From Doryteuthis pealeii (lineage: Eukaryota > Mollusca > Cephalopoda > Myopsida > Loliginidae), in assembly GCA_023376005.1 (NCBI GenBank), contig CM042152.1, positions 70,793,571 through 70,857,570 on the forward strand: DNA of 64,000 nucleotides, given 5' to 3'. The position numbers and the translations under genes were made by a program. Numbering within the stretch: position 1 is the stretch's first letter; the number at the start of each line of letters is the position of its first letter. Shown here in pieces: positions 20,725 to 31,415 of this stretch. The notes under the pieces were generated by a model, which was not told the origin of the DNA, made no database searches, and saw nothing but the letters and a program-made list of their open reading frames with translations.

Positions 20725-20989
20725 CAAATAACAATGAAGATGGGGACAATAGTCCGAATAACGCAGATAATAGTAATGAGTTATGTTTTAATGTCTATTT
20801 TTTTATGAATAACATTTTTCTTTGACGTAATTAAATTTTTTTAGTGAACTTTATTAACATAAGTCTACCTGAAATTCATTTGTAGTTCAAATCTTAACTC
20901 GCAATACAAAGCAAAAATTCGACTGAGTGACAGCTCGTAACTCGGAAATTCTATAAGTTGGGTCACTCGTAAGTCAAGGTATCCCTGTA

Positions 20990-21399
20990 ATACAAAGCAC
21001 ATGTACTGAAATCAAGGAGTTTCTCGAACCCGGGCGAATATCAAAGCGTAGTATCTACGCCAAAGGTCAGGAAAGTCTCAAAAGTTTTTCGTTTGATTGC
21101 AGGCAGCACCTTGCCTAAAAAAAGGGAGGGCTGGGTTCAGTGCCCGGTGTCTGAGGTGTCCTAAAAGGAGAATGCTGATGGAATTTTAAGCAATTTTAAA
21201 ACCCGCACCTGCAGAGTATTCTTCTATCCCAACTGACTGAGCGGTTCAAATTGGGTATCTCTAATATCATTCAGATGAAACTCTCTTCTTGAATGAACAA
21301 TAACAACACTTTAGAACCACGCTGTATATTGATATTTTTTCAAACTTAGACGATATAATATTGTTACAAATTTGACATAACACGAGATATTAATTTATT
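20990..21399. other. Unassigned spacer
   Basis: Nothing recognised. Confidence 0.4.
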
Positions 21400-21930
21400 G
21401 GTATCTATTGGTAATGGAGATTTGCTCTCTATTTCTCTGTAACCAAAACTACGTCATTGCTGACGTCACATTACCCAAAATCGTCAATACATAGAATAAA
21501 GAACAACCTTATATTATATACACTCAAAATTTGAGTAAGTAAACTTAGACGGTCCTTATTGTTTTTAAAACAAGTTTTAATAAATATATACCCGGTATTA
21601 TATATTTATATACAGTTTGTTTTATTTTAATTTTATTTTATATTCAAAGTTATCTAACGTTTGTAAATAATTTTCTCGTAAAACTCTACGTTTTACGAGA
21701 AAATTATTTACAAACAAGAAATAGTCATCTTTTTTTTTTCAGTATCAAGAGGTTAACTAAAAATTTTATAAATAGATAAATACCTACGTATTTTTGTGTA
21801 AAATTTATGTGTAAAATATTCAAAATGATTATTTAATTGATAATTAATAGATGCACGTAGCACTTTATTTGAGGGGGGGGGCATAATTAAGTTTACATTG
21901 ATTTATTTTGTTACGCCCAGTGAATGTGGT
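21400..21930. repeat. Dispersed repeat, copy 1
   Basis: Shares, in reverse orientation, the phrases AATGGAGATTT, ACTCAAAATTTGAGTAAG, AATACCTACG and TCAAATAAA with 40016-40488. Non-coding. It contains a perfect 57-bp palindrome at 21659-21715 (26-bp arms, GTTTGTAAATAATTTTCTCG and complement) absent from the other copy. Confidence 0.55.
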
Positions 21931-22019
21931 TTTTTTTTTGGGGGGGTGTTGTTGTTTTTTTTTCCTAGTAATATCAACTTTTGAATTTTATGTTTACTTA
22001 AAAAAAAAATTATTTTCCT

Positions 22020-22130
22020 GGCCTCCCATCAGGACGGATTAACACACGGTCTTTTTTACGTGGTGATTTCTTTATAAGGCATCCACCAAGGATCGAACTC
22101 GCTAATAATGGATCTTTTGTGTTTAGTTCA
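22020..22130 (-). repeat. SINE-like fragment
   Basis: Minus strand has GCGAGTTCGATCCTTGGTGG, a B box, but no clear A box. Confidence 0.35.
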
Positions 22131-22715
22131 GTGATAATCCTTTCTTCCAATATTATCACTGTTGTTATTAGTATTATTCTTGTTTAAGTCTCTTGACCTA
22201 ACGTCTCCACTTGTAACGTATATCCATATCAAATAGCCTATTATCAGATTTGTAATTGTTGGTGTCAATGTTTTTTTCTCGGCTTACATTCTTTGGGTGT
22301 TGCCTTTAAATGCTCATTCTCTTAAGTACATTTCAAGAGGAGACCATTTCCGACTTGTATAAGCATCTTTGACATCGTGCTTTTTCAAATTCAAGAGTTT
22401 TCACCATTAAATAGATAAAAAGCCTGTCAATATATCTAAACTTATTGCTAAATAATGGCAAATGTCATTGCTATTCAGTACTATCCAAAGCAAAAATTAT
22501 AGAATTAGCATACTTAGAAGATACTCACTTTAGTTGTTTTTTTATTTAGCAGTAAATAAACTAATGTTAGATAAGACACTTTCTGACTTCATAAACTTAA
22601 GCGTATTAATATATAGATTTTGATATAGATTTTGAGGTCGTGAAGGTGACTAACCTCACTGCAAGCGGTGTTATTAATCAGTAACCGAGTGTTGACTCCA
22701 TGTCTATGCTACCTT

Positions 22716-22719
22716 AACT

Positions 22720-22760
<41 letters not shown>

Positions 22761-22812
22761 TTGTGTGTGTGTGTGTGTGTGTGTTTGATTGAATGGGTGT
22801 GTGTATATATTA
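22716..22812. repeat. (TA)n then (GT)n microsatellite
   Basis: TA run to about 22752, then GT-rich to about 22808. Confidence 0.9.
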
Positions 22813-22916
22813 AACTACAGACTTATTGATGGATCTTCGGATATCGTTTTTAATTTTTCTTATCTTAAATATTTTTCTTATCTTAAATATTTTATTTCTC
22901 GGAATTTTTTAGATGG

Positions 22917-23135
22917 GGGTTAGGTTCAAAGTTCTGTGATTGCTCCCGATTACGACAAGAAGGTTCCCGAGTTCGAAAAAAAGGTTCCCGGGTTCGAAAA
23001 GAAGGTTCCCGAGTCCAAGAAGGTTCCCGAGTCCAACAAGAAATACCCGAAAAAGGCCGAAGGGAACATCGGCCGAAACGTTGTACAGATAGCAATGAAG
23101 ATGAGGAAAATAGTCCGAATAATGCAAATAATATT
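22917..23135 (+). repeat. Second copy of the GGTTCCCGAG fold-back arm
   Basis: Single-arm copy of the 20.2-20.8 kb element. It has four GAAGGTTCCCGAGT-type units, then a hammerhead-like core (23048-23087) in which CTGAAGA has decayed to CCGAAAA, and then the shared 3' flank GGCCGAAACGTTGTACAG. Confidence 0.7.
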
Positions 23136-23649
23136 GAATATTTTATATAGCAAAAAGAGTAAAATCCTAAGGTTACAGATTTTTTAAAATTAATTTCAAG
23201 TTAACAAAATATATTTCCGCCTTTGGCAATTGTATCGCTTTCTTCGGGTTTTACCAAAAACTAACGATTATATATATATATAGAAAAATGTTATTTTGCT
23301 TGACTCTTTCCGGTTTCTAACTTGACTTTCTTTGAGAAAGTTTACTCTGACTAAATTCTCACTGAACTTAATGTCTCGTCAAACAAAGTTCACTTTAACG
23401 ATAAGTAGAGTTTAAAACGTGCAAAACTGAACTAAATTGGCCCAACGTAAAATGATATATAACCAATATTTACTTTTCGTATGTGGGAGGATTTTTATTA
23501 TCATTTTACTCTATAGGAATTACATTCCTTGCTTTCACTGTTATCTCCCGTGTTTCTCCTTTTAACCGTTAGGTGGTGTTTCCAAGTAGTGAAAGCGATA
23601 ACCAAATTATCCCTTTTTCTCCAGTTTGCTCGAACATATAATACATATA

Positions 23650-23760
23650 TATTTGGTGTCTCCGGTCACCTCACGTGGTATAATGCTTGGCATGCTCAAT
23701 TCGCAAACCATTGTTAGTGAGTCCGATTCTCATCGGACGTCCCATTGTTACATAATCTAT
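23650..23760 (+). repeat. tRNA-like SINE head
   Basis: CACGTGGTATAATGCTTGGC (A-box-like) and GTGAGTCCGATTCTCATCGG (B-box-like) are 40-50 bases apart. Related pieces lie near 5785 and 6265. Confidence 0.45.
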
Positions 23761-25202
23761 GCGGTTGCATAAGATTATTGCCAATCCCCTGTATTTCTAA
23801 AGGGATGGCCCTTTTCATATCACGGGCGGGACTTTCCATGGAATAGTACAGAAAGCCCGCGATTGGGTCCTCAGTTTCAGTTTGACGTCGGGCAGAGAAG
23901 ATGTGCTGCCTTAACTGGAACTCACTGTATATGCGTGCTATGTTAGTCAGATGTTAGTTACATGAAATGTTTAGTTAAGTAAAATAATAAGTAAATAAAA
24001 GCTTAAGAAAATAACCCGGTTTTGTGATTGGTGAATGTCTTGGTAAAAAGACTGATGAAGAAGAAGAAATGAGTTAAGTGCGACCGACCACCAAGACGAA
24101 GTCCAGACACTAGAAGAAGACGTAAGATAGAAAAGATGAACAGAAGAAGAATAGAAGTAAGAAGTAATGAAAAGGGTATACAACACCATACTTCTGGCCT
24201 TGTGCCACATCTAAGCCGGTTTAATGAATAACTATATTTGGTGTCTCCTGTCTACGCGACAGAGGACTTTTGACCCCACAATTTCTGGTATACCGAAACA
24301 AGAACTAATGTTTGACATGTAAGTCAAAATTCTCTTTTTTAACCAATTACTTCAGGAATATGTAAAACTAAAGAATTTTGGTTAAATGGAACTTAACGGA
24401 CCTAAATTCCACCATCGTATGTCACCCCACCGAAAGAAAAAGAAAATACCAAAAATTATGGAATTAACCGAATTTAATGAAATTTTCAGTATTGATATAT
24501 CCATAAATAAAAGATATAATGCACCAGTTATTTTATTTAAAAACTTTTATATTTTTTCAGGTCAGTTAGCTTTGAACTACGTGTCTTTGAGAATCTGTGT
24601 TACGCTAAAAATACATTTTCTCAAATACTTTCTAATCTTTTCGTATTGAATTTGAAAAGAAATTCTAACTCAGTTTAGACAACACTGTACTCATCCTAAT
24701 GTCCTGGTGGAGTTTTTATAACAAACCAAAACGTTTTAACATCGACTTCCCCATTTAAAAATAAATCAGGTGCCGGATAATAAATCGAACCTTTACCCCT
24801 TTTGGACATTGGTGAACAGGTGTTACTTAGGGAGAGGAAGCCCCCCCCCCTTGCTCCCTAAGGCTAAGCTGATTTATTTTTTACACGAATTTCAGATGTG
24901 TGTGGGATGTATGGTGAGTGTTGAGGGGATATGCTGCTGTTTACTTCTGGAAAACAGGTCAACTTTCTTTGTTCACGAATATACTTATACGTATTGTATA
25001 TATGCGCAGGTGACCTTGCATATATTTTACCTTGTGTCACAAAACCTCCGTAGTGGAGCGGCTGGGTAAATACAACTAGTAAATACCAACAAAATTAAAT
25101 TCAAGAATAAGGGAAAAACAAATAAAATTGCAACATGTTGGATGTGTGTTTGATTTTATTCAAAATTAAACGTATCGGTAATATAGAGTAGAGTAAATGA
25201 CA
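23761..25202. other. Unassigned region
   Basis: No gene motif. A GAAGAA-rich patch lies near 24055-24130. Short open frames (24386-24649, 24770-25069) lack support. Confidence 0.4.
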
Positions 25203-27653
25203 CTACCCTCAAACTTTGCGTATGCCCCTGGATAACACTATGCAATAGAGATTTTGTTACTGGATACTATGAGTTATTTCTTAATTGCTTATGTTGTAAA
25301 TGTATAGAAAATGGCCATTATTCCCTTCAAACTTTCATTTTCTGCCCTGGATAACACTATGTAAGACAGATTTTGTTCCTGGGTATTATGTGTTATTTCT
25401 TAATTGCTTATGTTGTAAATGTATAGAAAATGGTCAGTATTCCCTTCAAACTTTTTTCTGCCCTGGATAACACTATGTAAGACAGATTTTGTTCCTGGGT
25501 ATTATGTGCTTATGTTATTATTCCCTTCAACTTTCATTTTCTGCCCTGGATAACACTATGTAAGACAGATTTTGTTCTGGGTATTATGTTTATTTCTTAA
25601 TTGCTTATGTTGTAAAAGTATAGAAAATGGCCATTATTCCCTTCAAACTTTCATTTTCTGCCCTGGATAACACTATGTAAGACAGATTTTGTTCCTGGGT
25701 ATTATGTGTTATTTCTTAATTGCTTATGTTGTAAAAGTATAGAAAATGGCCATTATTCCCTTCAAACTTTCATTTTCTGCCCTGGATAACACTATGTAAG
25801 ACAGATTTTGTTCCTGGGTATTATGTGTTATTTCTTAATTGCTTATGTTGTAAAAGTATAGAAAATGGTCAGTATTCCCTTCAAACTTTCATTTTCTGCC
25901 CTGGATAACACTATGTAAGACAGATTTTGTTCCTGGTATTATGTGTTATTTCTTAATTGCTTATGTTGTAAAAGTATAGAAAATGGCCATTATTCCCTTC
26001 AAACTTTCATTTTCTGCCCTGGATAACACTATGTAAGACAGATTTTGTTCCTGGGTATTATGTGTTATTTCTTAATTGCTTATGTTGTAAAAGTATAGAA
26101 AATGGTCAGTATTCCTTTCAAACTTTCATTTTCTGCCCTGGATAACACTATGTAAGACAGATTTTGTTCCTGGTATTATGTGTTATTTCTTAATTGCTTA
26201 TGTTGTAAAAGTATAGAAAATGGTCAGTATTCCCTTCAAACTTTCATTTTCTGCCCTGGATAACACTATGTAAGACAGATTTTGTTCCTGGGTATTATGT
26301 GTTATTTCTTAATTGCTTATGTTGTAAAAGTATAGAAAATGGTCAGTATTCCCTTCAAACTTTCATTTTCTGCCCTGATAACACTATGTAAGACAGATTT
26401 TGTTCCTGGGTATTATGTGTTATTTCTTAATTGCTTATGTTGTAAAAGTATAGAAAATGGTCAGTATTCCCTTCAAACTTTCATTTCTGCCCTGGATAAC
26501 ACTATGTAAGACAGATTTTGTTCCTGGGTATTATGTGTTATTTCTTAATTGCTTATGTTGTAAAAGTATAGAAAATGGTCAGTATTCCCTTCAAACTTTC
26601 ATTTCTGCCTGGATAACACTATGTAAGACAGATTTTGTTCCTGGTATTATGTGTTATTTCTTAATTGCTTATGTTGTAAAAGTATAGAAAATGGTCAGTA
26701 TTCCCTTCAAACTTTCATTTTCTGCCCTGGATAACACTATGTAAGACAGATTTGTTCCTGGGTATTATGTGTTATTTCTTAATTGCTTATGTTGTAAAAG
26801 TATAGAAAATGGTCAGTATTCCCTTCAAACTTTCATTTTCTGCCCTGGTAACACTATGTAAGACAGATTTGTTCCTGGGTATTATGTGTTATTTCTTAAT
26901 TGCTTATGTTGTAAATGTATAGAAAATGGTCAGTATTCCCTTCAAACTTTCATTTTCTGCCCTGGATAACACTATGTAAGACAGATTTTGTTCCTGGGTA
27001 TTATGTGTTATTTCTTAATTGCTTATGTTGTAAAAGTATAGAAAATGGTCAGTATTCCCTTCAAACTTTCATTTTCTGCCCTGGGTAACACTATGTAAGA
27101 CAGATTTTGTTCCTGGGTATTATGTGTTATTTCTTAATTGCTTATGTTGTAAATGTATAGAAAATGGTCAGTATTCCCTTCAAACTTTCATTTTCTGCCC
27201 TGGATAACACTATGTAAGACAGATTTTGTTCCGGGTATTATGTGTTATTTCTTAATTGCTTATGTTGTAAAAGTATAGAAAATGGTCAGTATTCCCTTCA
27301 AACTTTCATTTTCTGCCCTGGATAACACTATGTAAGACAGATTTTGTTCCTGGGTATTATGTGTTATTTCTTAATTGCTTATGTTGTAAAAGTATAGAAA
27401 TGGTCAGTATTCCCTTCAAACTTTCATTTCTGCCCTGGATAACACTATGTAAGACAGATTTTGTTCCTGGGTATTATGTGTTATTTCTTAATTGCTTATG
27501 TTGTAAAAGTATAGAAAATGGTCAGTATTCCCTTCAAACTTTCATTTTCTGCCCTGGGTAACACTATGTAAGACAGATTTTGTTCCTGGGTATTATGTGT
27601 TATTTCTTAATTGCTTATGTTGTAAATGTATAGAAAATGGTCAGTATTCCCTT
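25203..27653. repeat. Satellite array, 119-bp monomer
   Basis: About 20 direct copies of a 119-bp unit that includes CTGCCCTGGATAACACTATG, TAAGACAGATTTTG and TTATTTCTTAATTGC. Inner copies differ by single indels and a CCATTA/TCAGTA variant. The leftmost unit is the most diverged. A remnant lies at 32236-32500. Confidence 0.98.
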
Positions 27654-29170
27654 ATAAAAAGAAGCTAAGAATTAAAAATGTGTCCTTACAATAAAAAGAA
27701 GCTAAGAAATTAAAATGTGTCCTTACATATAAAAAGAAAGCTAAGAATTAAATGTGTCCTTAACCAATAAAAAGAAGCTAAGAATTAAAAATGTGTCCTT
27801 ACAATAAAAGAAGCTAAGAATTAAAAATGTGTCCTTACAATAAAAAGAAGCTAAGAATTAAAAATGTGTCCTTAGCAATAAAAAGAAGCTAAGAATTAAA
27901 AAATGTGTCCTTACAATAAAAAGAAGCTAAGAATTGAAAATGTGTCCTTACAATAAAAAGAAGCTAAGAATGAAAATGTGTCCTTACAATAAAAAGAAGC
28001 TAAGAATTGAAAATGTGTCCTTACAATAAAAAGAAAGCTAAGAATTAAAAATGTGTTCTTACAATAAAAAGAAGCTAAGAATTAAAAATGTGTCCTTACA
28101 AATAAAAGAAGCTAAGAATTAAAAATGTGTCCTTACAATAAAAAGAAGCTAAGAATTAAAAAAATGTGTCCTTACAATAAAAAGAAGCTAAGAATTGAAA
28201 ATGTGTCTTTACAATAAAAAGAAGCTAAGAATTGAAAATGTGTCCTTACAATAAAAAGAAGCTAAGAATTAAAAATGTGTCCTTACAATAAAAAGAAGCT
28301 AAGAATTGAAAATGTGTCCTTACAATAAAAAGAAGCTAAGAATTAAAAATGTTGTCCTTACAATAAAAAGAAGCTAAGAATTGAAAATGTGTCCTTACAA
28401 TAAAAAGAAGCTAAGAATTGAAAATGTGTCCTTACAATAAAAAGAAGCTAAGAATTAAAAATGTGTCCTTACAATAAAAAGAAGCTAAGAATTAAAAATG
28501 TGTCCTACAATAAAAAGAAGCTAAGAATTAAAAATGTGTCCTTACAATAAAAAGAAGCTAAGAATTGAAAATGTGTCCTTACAATATAAAAGAAGCTAAG
28601 AATTAAAATGTGTCCTTACAATAAAAAGAAGCTAAGAATTGAAAATGTGTCCTTACAAATAAAAGAAGCTAAGAATTAAAAATGTGTCCTTACAATAAAA
28701 AGAAGCTAAGAATTGAAAAATTGTGTCCTTACAATAAAAAGAAGCTAAGAATAAAAATGTTGTCCTTACAATAAAAAGAAGCTAAGAATTGAAAAATGTG
28801 TCCTTACAATAAAAAGAAGCTAAGAATTAAAAATGTGTCCTTACAATAAAAAGAAGCTAAGAATTGAAAATGTGTCCTTACAATAAAAGAAGCTAAGAAT
28901 TAAAAATGTGTCCTTACAAAAAAAGAAGCTAAGAATTAAAAATGTGTCCTTAAAAAAAAAGAAGCTAAGAATTAAAAATGTGTCCTTACAATAAAAAGAA
29001 GCTAAGAATTAAAAATGTGTCCTTACAATAAAAAAAGCTAAGAATTAAAAATGTGTCCTTACAATAAAAGAAGCTAAGAATTAAAAATGTGTCCTTACAA
29101 TAAAAAGAAGCTAAGAATTAAAAATGTGTCCTTACAATAAAAAGAAGCTAAATTAAAATGTGTCTTACAT
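27653..29170. repeat. Satellite array, 37-bp monomer, block 1
   Basis: About 41 direct copies of AATAAAAAGAAGCTAAGAAT followed by TAAAAATGTGTCCTTAC. It begins immediately where the 119-bp array stops. Two monomer types (ATTAAAAATG and ATTGAAAATG) are interspersed. Confidence 0.98.
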
Positions 29171-29473
29171 AAAAAAACTACATAAATAAACTGGCAAATC
29201 ATTGTTGGCGAGAATAAAAGAAACAAAATAATTCTTCATTTCTCAACAATTAAACAAATTGTAAGGAAGGAATATATAAACGTCTTTTTTTGTTTTTGTT
29301 TTTTTTGTTTTTTGTTGTAAATTCTCCCCCCCCCCCCCCATTTGGCAAGGCTGGTTAATTAGAAATTTACAAAGAAGAATTTAAAATACTTACTTTAACG
29401 TCTGAATACTTGCAATGCAATGCTAATAGTGAAACTATTGAAAGTTTAAATTTCCTGTTTGTACTATTTTTCA

Positions 29474-29645
29474 CAGATTTAATAGCAAAACATATCAGTA
29501 CACTTCAGAGATATCACAGGATGTTCTGGATGGGCCCAAAACGTTTAGAAGACCAACAGCAGATTTAATAGCAAAACATATCAGTACTCTTTAGATATTA
29601 CCCCATAGTAGGATTGGTCCAAACGTTTAGAAGACCAATAGAAAA
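29474..29645. repeat. Two-copy tandem repeat, about 86 bp
   Basis: Two copies of AGATTTAATAGCAAAACATA...CCAAACGTTTAGAAGACCAA with small differences. Confidence 0.85.
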
Positions 29646-29683
29646 TTTGATTTTCCAACAATGAATGCAAATATCGAATATTA

Positions 29684-29684
<1 letters not shown>

Positions 29685-29725
<41 letters not shown>
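29685..29725. repeat. (TA)n microsatellite
   Basis: About 20 TA units left of the ribozyme fold-back. Confidence 0.95.
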
Positions 29726-29729
<4 letters not shown>

Positions 29730-29794
29730 AATATAATAATAAATAGATAAATATATAGGTTTTACATATCTATTTATTGGGTGACAAAGGAACA

Positions 29795-29837
29795 TTCACA
29801 ACCATATTGGTTTCATGCGATGCATTCATCAGGTGAA
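29795..29837 (-). ncRNA. Hammerhead ribozyme, canonical core
   Basis: Manual fold, minus strand: stem I UUCAC/GUGAA (5 bp); core CUGAUGA; stem II AUGC/GCAU with loop AUC; GAA; stem III ACC/GGU with loop AAUAU; cleavage triplet GUU; then the second stem I strand. Every conserved core base is present. The very short stem III is the form described for Penelope-like elements. Predicted self-cleavage lies after the U preceding GUGAA. Confidence 0.8.
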
Positions 29838-29864
29838 GATGTTTCAAATGACATTTGAAACATC

Positions 29865-29907
29865 TTCACCTGATGAATGCATCACATGAAACCAATATGG
29901 TTGTGAA
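29865..29907 (+). ncRNA. Hammerhead ribozyme, canonical core (inverted partner)
   Basis: Same fold as the minus-strand partner, except stem II is AUG/CAU with loop CAUCA because one G is A. Core, stem I, stem III and GUU triplet are intact. Confidence 0.78.
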
Positions 29908-29909
29908 TG

Positions 29910-29911
<2 letters not shown>

Positions 29912-29972
<61 letters not shown>

Positions 29973-30005
29973 TGTGTGTAAGTGTGTGTGGGCGTGTGAG
30001 TGAGT
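29912..30005. repeat. (TA)n then GT-rich microsatellite
   Basis: About 29 TA units followed by a GT-rich run. Confidence 0.95.
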
Positions 30006-30640
30006 GTGTGTGTTATAATTGTTATATGAAAAATAACCCTAAAACAGAAAAGAAAAAAAAACGACAAATTCTTGTTGGTGTGAATAAACAAGAATATTTT
30101 TTTGTTTGTTTTTTTAACAAACAAAATATTAAAAAAGATTATATGAATTCCAGAAATTCAAATAACTGAAGCTGAGAATTGAATTAATTCCAATCAACTT
30201 ATTTTGTAATAAACTCATGATTTTTTTTTTGTATTAAAAACTGTACGAAACTTAGAATTAGATTTTTAAATAGAGGCATATGTTAACATTACTGATATAT
30301 AAAAACACAGTCAGTTATCATAAAAAAACGTCAGGGAACCAGAATGTTTACTTTTGTATTCCTTTTAGGACAATCTATTTACTTAAAGAATAAATCTTAG
30401 ACACGACCGGAACATTTTTAAACTAACACTATAACCATTTTGTAAGATTTCTAAGTAATGTCCTAATTTAAATTTAGATGGATCCGATATTTTAAATTTT
30501 GTTAAGAGCCAAGTTGTTGAGAAGCTAACTACTGGTTGCTGATGAAAATTAATATACAAATAAAGTGGGAAGTTCAATCTCCCTCTCATACTCTCCAATC
30601 TCTCTCTTTACACTCACAGAGAAACTAATATATAGAGAGG
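30006..30640. other. Unassigned spacer
   Basis: AT-rich; no gene or repeat recognised. Confidence 0.4.
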
Positions 30641-30652
30641 GTAGTTAATCAT

Positions 30653-30688
<36 letters not shown>

Positions 30689-30827
30689 ATACTTTGGTGC
30701 GGTACCAAGTTTCTTGGTACAAGGTGATTCTAGGTGGGTCCTAATTCTCTACCAGTAGTTTGTTGTAGAGTTCAGGTTCCGTATGAGAGCCCAATGTTTA
30801 ATTATTGTAAACAGAGCAAAGTTATTT

Positions 30828-30918
30828 GGGAATAAGAAGGCCTTAAATACCATGGGTATCGTGGTTATGGAAATGGTCCATAACCACGATACCCATGGTA
30901 TTTAAGGCCTTTTTTATC

Positions 30919-30920
<2 letters not shown>
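30828..30920. repeat. 44-bp-arm palindrome
   Basis: Arms 30828-30871 and 30877-30920 with a 5-base loop. The arm core is CCATGGGTATCGTGGTTATG. A TA tract follows. No hammerhead core seen. Confidence 0.95.
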
Positions 30921-30966
<46 letters not shown>

Positions 30967-31030
30967 TATGTAATATATCAAGGAAAATGAAAAAACACAG
31001 GTTTAAATGGGTTAAGTGGTGAGTTTATTG

Positions 31031-31077
31031 GCCGACGCTGCAGTGTTTCGATCTATTAATTAGATCATCTTCAGGGC
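31031..31077 (-). ncRNA. Hammerhead-like motif (left arm)
   Basis: Core CUGAAGA, one extra U, stem II GAUCUA/UAGAUC, GAAAC, AC/GU stem III with a long loop, and a GUC triplet. Stem I is GCC/GGC only (3 bp). Confidence 0.5.
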
Positions 31078-31211
31078 ATAGGATAAGAAATTATTTATCA
31101 CAGAATAATGAGAAAAGCGAGTGTAATCCGTCATTCATTTTTAAACAGACTGAATGACGGATTATCACTCGCTTTTCTCATTATTCTGTGATAAATAATT
31201 TCTTATCTTAT

Positions 31212-31258
31212 GCCCTGAAGATGATCTAATTAATAGATCGAAACACTGCAGCGTCGGC
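31212..31258 (+). ncRNA. Hammerhead-like motif (right arm)
   Basis: Identical in structure to the left-arm motif, opposite strand. Confidence 0.5.
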
Positions 31259-31364
31259 CAATAAACTCACCACTTAACCCATTTAAACCTGTTTTTTTTC
31301 ATTTTCCTTGATATATTACATACCGTCGGATTCACTTCCTTTCTTCACAACACACACACACATA

Positions 31365-31415
31365 TATATATATATATAATATATATATATATTATAGAAA
31401 GAGAGAGAGAGAGAG
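31365..31415. repeat. TA and GA microsatellite
   Basis: Short TA runs then GAGAGA and GGGG. Confidence 0.85.

Larger units (their letters stand above)
20209..20772. mobile_element. Fold-back element with hammerhead-like and tRNA-like parts
   Basis: A 564-bp insertion flanked by a perfect 12-bp target duplication GTAATGAGTTAT (20197-20208 and 20773-20784). Arms of about 137 bp (20244-20380 and 20641-20777) are inverted copies. Each has a hammerhead-like core and tandem GAAGGTTCCCGAGTCC units. The middle holds a tRNA-like sequence. The copy at 44590 shows the uninterrupted site, confirming insertion. Confidence 0.8.
20004..20989. mobile_element. Short DNA transposon (MITE-like), interrupted
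   Basis: Terminal inverted sequences TACCTTGACTTACGAGT (20004-20020) and its complement (20964-20981) bound a non-coding element. A second copy lies at 44590-45240. Two head-to-head ends form the palindrome at 45786-45848. It has been split by the fold-back at 20209-20772. Superfamily not assigned. Confidence 0.7.
29791..29911. repeat. Palindrome made of two hammerhead ribozyme sequences
   Basis: Two 60-bp arms meet head to head with almost no spacer (centre near 29850). Each arm is essentially one hammerhead. TA runs flank it, at 29685-29725 and 29912-29969. Confidence 0.95.
30969..31320. repeat. Fold-back with 170-bp arms and hammerhead-like motifs
   Basis: Arms 30969-31137 and 31151-31320 are nearly identical inverted copies with a 13-base centre. 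TA runs lie immediately left and about 50 bases right. Each arm carries one hammerhead-like motif. The structure resembles inverted Penelope-type terminal repeats without an ORF. Confidence 0.95.
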
